The notes under the pieces are model-generated. The model saw only the letters and a list, made by a program, of their open reading frames with translations. It was not told the DNA's origin and did no database searches. A stretch of 64,000 nucleotides of DNA, from assembly GCF_900142385.1 (NCBI RefSeq), contig NZ_FRAQ01000002.1, positions 248,001 through 312,000 of the forward strand. Reading direction: 5' to 3'. Positions 54,226 through 63,900 of this stretch are shown one piece after another; the stretch's first letter is position 1, and every line of letters begins with the position of its first letter. The DNA is from Marinobacter antarcticus. Lineage in GTDB: Bacteria; Pseudomonadota; Gammaproteobacteria; Pseudomonadales; Oleiphilaceae. The position numbers and the translations under genes are program-made.

Positions 54226-55097
54226 TGAGCATCCTGATTAATAAAGACACCAAGGTAATCTGCCAGGGCTTTACCGGCGCGCAGGGTACATTCCACTCTG
54301 AGCAGGCCATCGAGTATGGCACCAAGATGGTTGGCGGCGTTAGCCCGGGGAAAGGCGGTACTGAACATCTGGGTCTGCCGGTATTCAACACCGTACGTGA
54401 AGCTGTGGAAAAAACCGGTGCTCAGGCTACCGTGATCTATGTTCCGGCTCCGTTCTGTAAAGACGCCATCATTGAAGCGGCAGATGCGGGCCTTGAACTG
54501 ATTGTCTGCATCACCGAAGGCATTCCAACCATCGACATGCTGTACGCCAAAGAATACGTTGATCGTAAAGGCGTGCGCATGATTGGTCCTAACTGCCCGG
54601 GCGTTATCACTCCGGGAGAGTGCAAGATTGGTATCATGCCGGGTCACATTCACAAGCCAGGCAAGGTCGGTATCGTATCCCGTTCCGGCACCCTGACTTA
54701 CGAAGCGGTCAAGCAGACCACTGATTTTGGCTTCGGCCAGTCCACTTGTGTGGGCATTGGTGGTGACCCGATCCCGGGTTCCAACTTCATTGATATTCTC
54801 AAATTGCTGCAGGACGACCCGCAGACAGAAGCTATCGTGATGATTGGTGAGATTGGTGGTACCGCTGAAGAAGAAGCGGCAGCCTTCATCAAGGATAACG
54901 TCACCAAGCCGGTGGTTTCCTACATTGCCGGTGTAACAGCACCTCCGGGCAAGCGTATGGGCCACGCCGGCGCCATAATCTCTGGCGGCAAGGGTACGGC
55001 GGACGAGAAGTTCGCGGCCTTGAATGACGCTGGTGTTAAAACCGTGCGCAGTCTGGCCGAGATTGGCAAGGCGCTGAAGGAAGTAACTGGCTGGTAA
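54225..55097 (+). CDS. sucD: Succinyl-CoA synthetase alpha subunit SucD
   Basis: SucD (290 residues) carries the CoA-binding domain and the phosphorylated histidine. [60 protein letters not shown] and the active-site histidine in [18 protein letters not shown] are all present. It closes the TCA block and is followed by a terminator. Confidence 0.98.
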   Translation: MSILINKDTKVICQGFTGAQGTFHSEQAIEYGTKMVGGVSPGKGGTEHLGLPVFNTVREAVEKTGAQATVIYVPAPFCKDAIIEAADAGLELIVCITEGIPTIDMLYAKEYVDRKGVRMIGPNCPGVITPGECKIGIMPGHIHKPGKVGIVSRSGTLTYEAVKQTTDFGFGQSTCVGIGGDPIPGSNFIDILKLLQDDPQTEAIVMIGEIGGTAEEEAAAFIKDNVTKPVVSYIAGVTAPPGKRMGHAGAIISGGKGTADEKFAALNDAGVKTVRSLAEIGKALKEVTGW

Positions 55098-55114
55098 GCT
55101 GGCTTCTTTCACTA

Positions 55115-55152
55115 AAACCCCCGTTTCTGTTCTGCAGAGCGGGGGTTTTTTA
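55115..55152 (+). terminator. Intrinsic terminator after sucCD
   Basis: AAAACCCCCG and CGGGGGTTTT (55115-55124, 55141-55150) form a 10-bp stem with a 16-base loop ending in a T6 run. Confidence 0.88.
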
Positions 55153-55216
55153 TTTATAATGCCGGGCCGTCTGATCTACTATGGGCGAATACCATTCAAA
55201 AGAAGGAGTTTGTGCT

Positions 55217-56431
55217 TTGAGTTCTGTAGATTCCCAGCAAAGGGTTTTGTCCGGTATGCGTCCGACCGGCAAGCTTCATCTTGGTCATTACCACGGTGTG
55301 CTGAAAAACTGGGTGAAACTCCAGCACGAATTTGAGTGCTTCTTCTTTATTGCCGACTGGCATGCCCTGACTACGCAATACGATGACCCTTCCGGCATCG
55401 AACAAAGTGTCTGGGATATGGTGATCGACTGGCTGGCCGCCGGGGTAAACCCTGGTTCATCCACCATGTTTATCCAGTCACAGGTGCCCGAGCATGCGGA
55501 ATTGCACCTGTTGTTATCCATGATTACGCCTCTGGGCTGGCTGGAACGTATCCCGACGTACAAGGATCAACAGGAAAAGCTGCGGGAAAAGGACCTGGCC
55601 ACCTACGGGTTTCTGGGCTACCCGTTGCTGCAAACCGCCGACATACTAATGTACCGTGCGGGTAAGGTGCCTGTTGGTGCAGACCAGGTATCCCACGTTG
55701 AAATCACTCGTGAGATAGCTCGCCGCTTTAATCATATATACGGCCGCGAACCCGGATTTGAAGAACAGGCGGAGGCGGCCATCGTCAAGATGGGCAAGAA
55801 AAACGCCAAACTCTATCGCAGTCTCAAAAAGAGATACCAGGAAGAGGGCGATATGGAGGCTCTGGATACAGCTCGCGCTTTACTGATGGAGCAACAGAAT
55901 ACTTCCATTGGTGATCGTGAACGCTTGTATGGATACATTGAAGGCGGCGGCAAGGTGATTCTTCCAGAGCCGCAGCCTCTGTTGACGCCAGAATCCAAAA
56001 TGCCCGGGCTGGACGGGCAGAAAATGTCCAAGTCCTATAACAATTTTATTGGCCTGCGGGAAGAGCCGGACAGCGTGGCACAGAAGGTCCGTACCATGCA
56101 GACCGATCCTCAGCGTGTTCGGCGTACAGACCCTGGCGAGCCAGAGAAGTGTCCGGTATGGGGCCTGCATAAAGTCTACTCGGATGCAGAAACAAAAGAG
56201 TGGGTCCAGACGGGTTGTCGCAGCGCGGGTATCGGCTGCCTTGACTGCAAAAAGCCGCTGATTGATTCGATTGTAGAAGAGCAGCGCCCCCTGCGTGAGA
56301 GGGCTCTTGAGTACGAAGGCAATGCAGATCTTGTGCATTCGATTCTGCAGGAAGGGCGTGAACATGCCCGGGACGCAGCCCGTGACACGCTTGAAGAAGT
56401 CCGCGCAGCAATGGGCCTGAGCTATCGCTAA
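55217..56431 (+). CDS. trpS: Tryptophanyl-tRNA synthetase with Fe-S-type cysteine motif
   Basis: TrpRS (404 residues) charges tRNA-Trp. Class I motifs are HLGHYHG (HIGH-type) and the KMSKS loop GLDGQKMSKSYNN. It is the longer Pseudomonas-type enzyme. Near the C-terminus C312, C334, C341 and C344 follow the pattern C-x21-C-x6-C-x2-C, close to the [4Fe-4S] motif reported for Thermotoga TrpRS (C-x22-C-x6-C-x2-C). TTG 55217 is chosen as start because AGAAGGAG ends eight bases before it; an in-frame ATG at 55181 has no such site. scpA follows 16 bases later. Confidence 0.93.
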   Translation: MSSVDSQQRVLSGMRPTGKLHLGHYHGVLKNWVKLQHEFECFFFIADWHALTTQYDDPSGIEQSVWDMVIDWLAAGVNPGSSTMFIQSQVPEHAELHLLLSMITPLGWLERIPTYKDQQEKLREKDLATYGFLGYPLLQTADILMYRAGKVPVGADQVSHVEITREIARRFNHIYGREPGFEEQAEAAIVKMGKKNAKLYRSLKKRYQEEGDMEALDTARALLMEQQNTSIGDRERLYGYIEGGGKVILPEPQPLLTPESKMPGLDGQKMSKSYNNFIGLREEPDSVAQKVRTMQTDPQRVRRTDPGEPEKCPVWGLHKVYSDAETKEWVQTGCRSAGIGCLDCKKPLIDSIVEEQRPLRERALEYEGNADLVHSILQEGREHARDAARDTLEEVRAAMGLSYR

Positions 56432-56447
56432 GCCAGAGCAGGCCCCA

Positions 56448-57215
56448 TTGGCGCGGGTGTCAGGGAAGACGCTGATTGATCTTCCCAAAGATCTGTATAT
56501 TCCGCCGGATGCCCTTGCGGTATTTCTGGAAGCCTTTGAAGGGCCGCTCGATCTTTTGCTTTACCTCATCCGTCGCCAGAATATGGATATTCTGGATATA
56601 GACGTGAGCGAAATAACCCGGCAATACATGGACTATATCGGAGCCGTGGAAGCTATGCGCTTCGAGTTGGCTGCAGAATACCTGGTGATGGCGGCTACTC
56701 TGGCGGAAATAAAATCCCGCATGTTGTTGCCGAGGCACGAAAGCGATGAAGAAGAAGAGTTGGACCCAAGGGCTGAACTGATTCGCCGGCTGCAACAGTA
56801 CGAACGTTTCAAGCAGGCCGCTGAGGATATCGACGCATTGCCGCGTATGGAGCGTGACAGTTTTTCTGCATCAGCAGCGCTGCCGCAGTTGCCGTCCACT
56901 CAACAGCATCCCGATGTCGATCTTCGGGATATGCTTCATGCTCTTCGGGGTGTACTGGCACGAGCCGACCTTTTCACCAGTCATCATGTGGAAAAAGAGA
57001 AGCTCTCCACCCGGGAGCGCATGTCTGCCATTCTGTCGGTGTTGCAGGATGATCAGTTTGTTACCTTCCAGAGCCTGTTTACCGTAGAAGAAGGAAGGCT
57101 CGGTGTGGTGGTTACGTTTTTGGCAACGCTGGAATTGGTGAAAGAGCAGCTGATTGAAGTGGTGCAGACAGAAGTGCTGGGTTCGATTCACGTGCGCGCC
57201 CGGGCTGCCCGCTAG
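56448..57215 (+). CDS. scpA: Segregation and condensation protein A (kleisin)
   Basis: ScpA (255 residues) is the kleisin that bridges SMC heads in bacterial condensin. The N-terminal segment VFLEAFEGPLDLLLYLIRRQ with ITRQYMDYI and LAAEYLVMAATLAEIKSRML is diagnostic; the C-terminal winged helix (FQSLFTVEEGRLGVVVTFLA) contacts the SMC head. The start is uncertain: TTG 56448 has a weak site (AGCAGG), GTG 56457 is the alternative. It lies with scpB; smc itself is 3.6 kb downstream in the same window. Confidence 0.93.
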   Translation: MARVSGKTLIDLPKDLYIPPDALAVFLEAFEGPLDLLLYLIRRQNMDILDIDVSEITRQYMDYIGAVEAMRFELAAEYLVMAATLAEIKSRMLLPRHESDEEEELDPRAELIRRLQQYERFKQAAEDIDALPRMERDSFSASAALPQLPSTQQHPDVDLRDMLHALRGVLARADLFTSHHVEKEKLSTRERMSAILSVLQDDQFVTFQSLFTVEEGRLGVVVTFLATLELVKEQLIEVVQTEVLGSIHVRARAAR

Positions 57216-57261
57216 ATCATTCCGCAGCGGAAAACGGCGCACCGAAGAACGGATAGCGATC

Positions 57262-57903
57262 ATGAATGAAGAACAACTTTCCAAAATCCAGGCGATTGCC
57301 GAAGCCGCGCTTCTGGCAGCGGGCAAGCCTCTGTCCCTTGACCAGTTACGAGCACTGTTTACGGAAGATGAGCGCCCGGCCCGGCAGGTTATGGAGCATG
57401 TCATGATGCTCCTTGACGGTGCGTGCAAGGGCCGGGGGTTTGAGCTTCGTAAAGTGGCCAGCGGCTATCGGCTTCAGGTTCGTGAGGAGTTTGCTCCCTG
57501 GGTCAGTCGGCTTTTTGAGGAAAAGCCTCCGCGCTATTCCCGGGCCCTGCTGGAAACGCTTGCCCTTATTGCTTACCGTCAGCCCATCACCCGCGGGGAG
57601 ATTGAAGACATCCGGGGTGTTACGGTAAGCAGCAATATCATTCGCACATTACTTGAGCGAGAGTGGGTTCGCGTTGTGGGCTATCGGGATGTTCCGGGTC
57701 GACCTGCCATGTATGCGACGACCCGGCAGTTTTTGGATTATTTCAATCTTTCTGGCCTGGATCAGATGCCACCTTTGTCCGAGATCCGGGATCTGGAAGA
57801 AATAGGCAGGGAAATTGAAAAAAGTATTCAGGCCGAGATCAAGTTTGATTCAGCTCCGGCACAGCCCGCCGAGGATAATCCTCCGGGTGAGACATTTCAC
57901 TGA
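57262..57903 (+). CDS. scpB: Segregation and condensation protein B
   Basis: ScpB (213 residues) is a tandem winged-helix partner of ScpA. The signature RYSRALLETLALIAYRQPIT, RGEIEDIRGVTVSSNIIRTL and VGYRDVPGRPAMYATTRQFL is complete. ATG 57262 is chosen over an upstream in-frame start at 57154, which would overlap scpA. The C-terminal tail is acidic and proline-rich. Confidence 0.95.
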   Translation: MNEEQLSKIQAIAEAALLAAGKPLSLDQLRALFTEDERPARQVMEHVMMLLDGACKGRGFELRKVASGYRLQVREEFAPWVSRLFEEKPPRYSRALLETLALIAYRQPITRGEIEDIRGVTVSSNIIRTLLEREWVRVVGYRDVPGRPAMYATTRQFLDYFNLSGLDQMPPLSEIRDLEEIGREIEKSIQAEIKFDSAPAQPAEDNPPGETFH

Positions 57904-57942
57904 TACCATTCGGGTGTCAGTCAGCGATTAAGGATTATGTTC

Positions 57943-58974
57943 ATGGCGTCAGAACGCCCCGGAAGAAAGGCAAAACCGGCCGCAGATACGGCTACTAACG
58001 AAGGCCCGGAGCGGATCCAGAAGCTTCTTTCCCGTGCTGGTATCGGCTCGCGTCGGGAAATCGAAGGCTGGATGGAAACTGGGCGCCTGACTGTCAATGG
58101 TGAGGCCGCAGTGCCGGGCCAGAAGGCAACCGCGGATGATCGTTTCGAGCTGGACGAGAAGCGGTTGGAGGTCGCGGCCGCGGCTGGCAATGTGCGCCGG
58201 GTGCTTATCTATAACAAGCCGGAAGGCGAGGTGACTACCCGGAAGGATCCCGAGGGCCGGCCTACGGTATTCGACCGCCTGCCCAGGCTCAAGGATAACC
58301 GCTGGATATCCATAGGGCGCCTGGATATCAATACCACCGGGCTTGTGTTGTTCACCACCGACGGTGAGCTTGCTAATCGCCTGATGCACCCCTCAAGTGA
58401 GATTGACCGGGAATACGCAGTCCGGGTTTTTGGCGAGGTTGATGACGCCATGATCGAGCGACTGATGGCGGGTGTCCTTCTTGAAGACGGTATTGCCAAA
58501 TTCAGTGATTTAAGCCCCGCGGGCGGCAGCGGAATCAACCGTTGGTTCCACGTTACGCTTCTGGAAGGTCGTAACCGTGAGGTTCGGCGCTTGTGGGAGT
58601 CCCAGGGGGTGCGCGTAAGTCGTTTGAAGCGTGTACGTTATGGGCCGATTTTTCTGCCCAGCAGGCTGATACTTGGCAAATGGGAAGAGTTGGATCAGAA
58701 AGCGGTGGATGCTCTAAGCGGATCTGTCGGCCTTGCCCCTGTTGATATTCCGCAGAAAACCCCGGATGAGCAGGCTGTCCATGACCGGCAGAGAAGAAAG
58801 AGCCCGGGGAGTGGTGGCAAAAAAACCGGAAGTCGGCGCTGGGATGTCAGCGATACCAAACCGACTCGCAATGGGGGCTCTGATAAGTCCCGAGGCGGGG
58901 CGGGTAAGCCGAAGACAGGATCTGGCAGGCCTCGTAAAGCCCATTCCGGAAGTGCCGGTAAGTCGGGCAGGTAA
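57943..58974 (+). CDS. rluB: 23S rRNA pseudouridine synthase RluB
   Basis: RluB (343 residues) makes pseudouridine 2605 in 23S rRNA. An N-terminal S4 domain (RIQKLLSRAGIGSRREIEGW) is followed by the RsuA/RluB catalytic domain with the aspartate in SIGRLDINTTGLVLFTTDGE and the terminal NREVRRLWESQGVRVSRLKR. The last 80 residues are a Gly/Lys/Ser/Arg-rich tail that probably is disordered and binds RNA. ATG 57943 is chosen with AAGGA eight bases upstream; ATG 57937 lies too close to that site. Confidence 0.94.
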   Translation: MASERPGRKAKPAADTATNEGPERIQKLLSRAGIGSRREIEGWMETGRLTVNGEAAVPGQKATADDRFELDEKRLEVAAAAGNVRRVLIYNKPEGEVTTRKDPEGRPTVFDRLPRLKDNRWISIGRLDINTTGLVLFTTDGELANRLMHPSSEIDREYAVRVFGEVDDAMIERLMAGVLLEDGIAKFSDLSPAGGSGINRWFHVTLLEGRNREVRRLWESQGVRVSRLKRVRYGPIFLPSRLILGKWEELDQKAVDALSGSVGLAPVDIPQKTPDEQAVHDRQRRKSPGSGGKKTGSRRWDVSDTKPTRNGGSDKSRGGAGKPKTGSGRPRKAHSGSAGKSGR

Positions 58975-59003
58975 GGCCGTGTGTTGATTCTGAGCCGGGC
59001 AGT

Positions 59004-59930
59004 TCAGCGAATGGTGGCAAACACGCGGGTGCAGTTCCGGCCCTGATCCTTAGCTCTGTAAAGAGCCTCGTCGGCGCGGGTTATCCATTGTTCCGCGCCT
59101 TCTGGCGGCATATATCGGGCAACACCGCAGCTGATCGTTACAGACAGCTCGGTGCCTCCGCAGTCTATCCGAAGATTTGCAACAGCGCTGCGTACGCGGT
59201 CTGCTACATCCCGTGCTTCCTGCTCGCCCGTGTGGGGCAGCAGAATGGCGAACTCTTCTCCACCAAACCGGTAAACGCTGTCTGAGTTTCTGATAGCAGT
59301 TTCCAGTGCCCCAGCGGTCAATCGCAGCAGGTGATCGCCCACCACATGCCCGTGCTGATCATTTACCTCTTTGAAATGATCCAGATCGCAGAGAATCAGG
59401 GAGTACTCTTCGGCGTGACGTTCAGCAAGCAGGCTTGCGCGCTGAAGGTGTTCGTCCAGGGCGCGTTTGTTGGGAATCGACGTAAGCGCATCGGTCAGCG
59501 CTGCCTGCTCAATCGCAATAAACTGGCAGGCATTGCGGAGCGGGCAGATGGCCGCACTGATGATCATTTCAACGCCCTGCAGTTCCTCATCCGAAAATTT
59601 ATGCCTGCGGTTCAGGGTCAGCGTTCCGTAGCACACGCCTTCGAGACCAAGCCGGTATTCACAGCGGTGAGGCCCTCCCATCCCGGTTGCGTATACGAAA
59701 TCACGGCGTGCGATCTGGTGCCGGTAGCTCAGGGCATCAAACGGAATGATACTGCCCATCTCCTCGGCCAGAATACCAAGCTGAGTTTCCAGAGAAAGAG
59801 TCGTGGAAAGGCGGCGCGTAAGTCTTGTGAGGGGGTCGGGAGTGTTTGACCAGCCTTGGTACGCCTGCCTCAATGCCACCAGATCTTTTGGCTGAGTGGT
59901 GGTTCGCTGTATCGACGGTATGTTTTTCAC
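59004..59930 (-). CDS. Soluble GGDEF diguanylate cyclase
   Basis: A 308-residue cytoplasmic protein. The N-terminal half (about residues 30-145) looks GAF-like; the C-terminal half is a full GGDEF domain with ALTDALTSIPNKRALDEHLQ, ILCDLDHFKEVNDQHGHVVG, and the intact active site GGEEF in YRFGGEEFAILLPH. The inhibitory I-site RxxD is present as RNSD, five residues before the motif, so product feedback is likely. It is a predicted active cyclase. It stands alone, convergent with rluB; no signal is visible for the sensor half. Confidence 0.9.
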   Translation of the reverse strand: MKNIPSIQRTTTQPKDLVALRQAYQGWSNTPDPLTRLTRRLSTTLSLETQLGILAEEMGSIIPFDALSYRHQIARRDFVYATGMGGPHRCEYRLGLEGVCYGTLTLNRRHKFSDEELQGVEMIISAAICPLRNACQFIAIEQAALTDALTSIPNKRALDEHLQRASLLAERHAEEYSLILCDLDHFKEVNDQHGHVVGDHLLRLTAGALETAIRNSDSVYRFGGEEFAILLPHTGEQEARDVADRVRSAVANLRIDCGGTELSVTISCGVARYMPPEGAEQWITRADEALYRAKDQGRNCTRVFATIR

Positions 59931-60218
59931 TACGGCTCACTCTCTGGCAGAATTTATCCATGCGTTTTAACGTTTCAAGCATCGATCGTGCCTGTTTATT
60001 TTTTTTCATATAAATCAGATTTATATAGTTTATCTCTAAAGCATTTTAATGGGACTTTTGGCAAGTGTCGGGCAAAGCGTCAAAAACCCGGCAAGCTTCT
60101 TCCTGCGGATGCACACACAGGCGCAAAATGCCCTTCAAGGGGGATGGGGATGAAGAGTCCCTGTGTTAAACTCCCGATCTTATATCCGCGCCTTTTTCAG
60201 AAGTGAGCAATATTCCGT

Positions 60219-60902
60219 ATGACGTTTCAGGCCCCAGAGAGTCTCTCCGAACAGATCGCCCAGCATTTGGGGCAGCGGATCGTTACACGGGATCTGAAGC
60301 CCGGGAGTCGAATCCAGGAGCTTAAGGTCTCCGGCGACCTCAACGTCAGCCGCGGCTCGGTGCGTGAAGCCTTGCTGGTTTTGGAGCGCCGGCATCTGGT
60401 GGAGATTTTCCCGCGTCGAGGCGCGGTCGTTTCCAGCCTGACGGTGGCCAGCGTTAACGGTCTCTATGATATTTACATCGACCTCCTGTGCATGCTCGGA
60501 CGCAAAGTCATCGAACGTTGGACGGGTGATGAACTGGGCGGCGTTATGGGGCGAGTCCGGGAAGTTGAGGCAGTCATCCAGGCTGTGAACTCCACGGGCC
60601 CGGATGCGGCAGAGAAAGTTATCGATGCGGGTTTTGGTGTCATGCATTACGCCTACGGCCTAGTAGACAATCCGTTTCTCGAGGAAACTCTGGAAAACTT
60701 TCGACCGGCCATCAGTCGCACCTATTTTGTCGCCCTTGAGAATTTTCGGGAAGGCATTGGACAGACGGCTGTTTTCTTCAGCCGTCTCGGAGAAGCTGCC
60801 GTGAGTGGGGATGCAGACCGTTTGCAGTCGGCAATAAAAGCCTTTGGCGAACATCAGCGTCAGCAGGTGTTAAGTATTCTCAGGGAGGAGGAGAGCGCGT
60901 GA
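60219..60902 (+). CDS. GntR-family (FadR/FCD type) transcriptional regulator
   Basis: A 227-residue regulator. The N-terminal winged helix (SLSEQIAQHLGQRIVTRDLK, SRIQELKVSGDLNVSRGSVR, EALLVLERRHLVEIFPRRGA) is GntR-type; the C-terminal helical FCD-like domain (about residues 80-220) binds an unknown ligand. Its stop lies one base before the smc ATG, and the smc ribosome-binding site lies inside its end, so the two are cotranslated. The operator it binds is unknown; autoregulation would also affect smc. Confidence 0.9.
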   Translation: MTFQAPESLSEQIAQHLGQRIVTRDLKPGSRIQELKVSGDLNVSRGSVREALLVLERRHLVEIFPRRGAVVSSLTVASVNGLYDIYIDLLCMLGRKVIERWTGDELGGVMGRVREVEAVIQAVNSTGPDAAEKVIDAGFGVMHYAYGLVDNPFLEETLENFRPAISRTYFVALENFREGIGQTAVFFSRLGEAAVSGDADRLQSAIKAFGEHQRQQVLSILREEESA

Positions 60903-60903
60903 C

Positions 60904-63900
60904 ATGCGCCTGAAGTCCATCAAGCTTGCCGGGTTCAAGTCGTTTGTAGACCCCACTACGGTTCCGTTCCCTACGAATTTGACGGCGGTGGTTGGCCCCA
61001 ATGGCTGCGGAAAGTCCAACATTATCGACGCCGTCCGTTGGGTGATGGGAGAGAGCTCTGCCAAGTATCTGCGGGGCGAATCCATGACCGATGTCATCTT
61101 CAATGGTTCCAGTGCCCGCAAGCCGGTGGGTCAGGCATCAATCGAGCTTGTATTTGATAACAGCGACGGCTCTGCTCCCGGTGAATTTGTTCGCTTTAAC
61201 GAAATCTCAGTGCGCCGCCGGGTTTCACGTGAAGGCCAGTCAGAGTACTTCCTCAACGGCGCAAAATGCCGCCGCCGGGATATCACCGACCTGTTTCTGG
61301 GCACAGGCCTTGGGCCTCGGAGTTATGCCATTATTGAACAAGGCATGATCTCAAGGTTGATTGAAGCCAAGCCGGAAGAGCTGCGGACCTACATTGAGGA
61401 AGCGGCCGGCATATCGAAATACAAGGAACGCCGCCGGGAAACTGAAAACCGGATGCGGCGCACCCAGGAAAATCTTGAGCGCCTGACTGATCTTCGCGAA
61501 GAACTTGGCCGGCAGTTGCAGCATCTTGAGCGGCAAGCTGCGGCAGCAGAAAAGTACAAAACCTACAAACACGATGAGCGCCAGAAAAAAGCCGAGCTCA
61601 CGGTTCTGCGCTGGCAGTCACTGGACAACGATCTGCAAAGCTGGCGCAGCAAAATCCGCGATACTGAGCTGGAGCTTGAAAAGCAGCTGACAGAGCGCAT
61701 TAGCCTGGAAACGTCTCTCGAATCGCTTCGGGATGGCCACCACGAACGAACTGAACACTTTAACCGCGCCCAGGCCCGTTATTATGAGGCTGGCGCTGAT
61801 ATTGCCCGCATCGAACAAAGCCTTGAGCATCAGCGCGATCGCAGCCGACAGACCGCTGCAGAGCTGGATCAGGCCATGGCCAACCAGCGAGAGCTTGCCC
61901 GGGAACTGAACCAGGATGAAGACAAGTTGGCCGGGATCCGTGAAGAGCTCGACATGATTGAGCCGGAGCAGGAGGCTCTGGTTATCCGCTCGGAAGAATC
62001 CGGTGACAAGCTTCAGCAAGCGGAAGACGCCATGAGCGAGTGGCAGCAGCGCTGGGAAGAGTTCAGCTCACGCTCCGCAGATGCCCGCCGCGAGGCGGAG
62101 CTTGCACAATCCCGCATCCGTTCCCTGGAAGAGGCTATAGACCAGTTGCTCGCACGCCAGAGCAAGCTTCACGATGAGCAGGCGCAGCTGGACGGGCAGG
62201 TTGATCGGGCAGGGCTTGAGGAGTTTCAGGAACAGCAGGAGGCGTTGGAGCTTCAGCGCGAGGAAGCCGCTGAGCGCATCGAAGCAGTGCAGGATGAACT
62301 CCATGATGCTCGTCATAACCAGCGTGATACAGAGCAGAGTCTGGCTGATGCGCGACAGCGGGTTCAGAGCCTGCAGGCGGCGTTGGAATCCCAGCAGGCT
62401 TTGCTTGATGAACAAATGGGCGGGCAGAATGACACCCTGCAGGCGTGGCTGTCGGAACACAATCTGGGCAACTTGCCCCGGGTGGCCGGCCAGCTTCGCA
62501 TACTTGATGGCTGGGAATTTGCGCTGGAGCAGGTGATCGGGCGCTTCAGTCAGGGGCTTTTGTTGCCGGAAATTGATCAGTTTTCACAGGCCTTGCAAGG
62601 AGCGCCAAAGGGCCTTGCCGTTATTCAGCCTGGCACAGGCGGCGGTGCTTCAGCTCCCACTCAGGGACTGGCAGGCAAAGTAGATGGAATGACTTCTGTA
62701 AATGCCATGCTGGCGGGAATCGATACTGCCGAAACCCTCGTTGATGCGTTGTCACTGAGAGCTGAGCTTGCAGAAGGCCGCAGTATCATTACCCGTGAGG
62801 GTGTCTGGATTGCGCGTGACTGGGTGCTGATGCCAGATTCTGACGCCGGTCAGATTGGCGTTATCGAACGCCAGAAAAAAGTGGATGATCTGGCGCATCA
62901 GCTGACGCAAGCGGAACAGTCTCTGGAAGAGGTAAGGGCTCGTCATGAGGCATTACAGGAACGCACTGAAAGGGCAGAAACAGCAAGGGATGATACCCAG
63001 GCACGGCTGAGCGAAACAGATCGAGAGCTTGGTTTGGTGGTCTCCAGGATTAGTGGACTTCGCGCTCGCGCCGAACAGATTGATGCGCGACTTGCACGGA
63101 TTCACGAGGATGTATCGGACGTAGCGCTAAACCTGGCAGAGCAGCAGGAAAATCTCGGCGTCGCCCGTGAAGAATGGCAGCAGGCGCTGATCCTGACGGA
63201 AGACGGGGATGATGAAAAAGAGCGCCTGCTTGAGCAGCGCGACATGCTCAGAGAAAAGCTCGATGGCCTGCGCCAGGAAGCGCGCCACGACCGGGATCAC
63301 GCCCATCAGCTGCAACTTCAGATGCAGACGCTCAGCAGTCAGCGCGACGGGCTTAGCCAGACCATAGACCGCATGCAGCTGCAGAAAGAGCGGCTGGAGG
63401 AACGCCTGGAAATGCTCAGGGAATCCCGGGAAAGTGCGGAAGAGCCTATGGAAGATCTTCAGATGCAGCTTGAAGGGCTGCTGGATCGCCGGCTTGCGGA
63501 GGAAGAAAAGCTGGGTGCGGCCCGTGATGCGCTGGAGGAAATTGATCGCGAGGTGCGGGAAAAAGAGCAGGGCAGAAGTGGTACGGACCACCGGATACAG
63601 GACGTCCGGTCAAAGCTCGAAAAGCTGAAAATGGAATCTCAGGCGCTCGAGATCCGCTCCGGGAATTATATTGAGCAGCTTGAAGAGCTGGATGTAAAGC
63701 TTCAGGACATATTGCCTCAGCTGCCTGGGGATGCAAATCAGGATGAATGGGCGGCAGAGCTTGAAAGAATCGGTAGCCGCATTCAGCGCCTTGGTGCCAT
63801 AAACCTTGCGGCGATTGATGAGTATCAGGTTCAGAGTGAGCGCAAGACCTATCTTGATAGCCAGCACGAAGACCTGATGGAAGCTCTGGAGATTCTTGAT

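Noticed and set aside
53811-55112. A 433-codon open frame on the minus strand opposite sucC and sucD
   Set aside because: Same reason: it mirrors conserved sucCD and encodes nothing recognisable.
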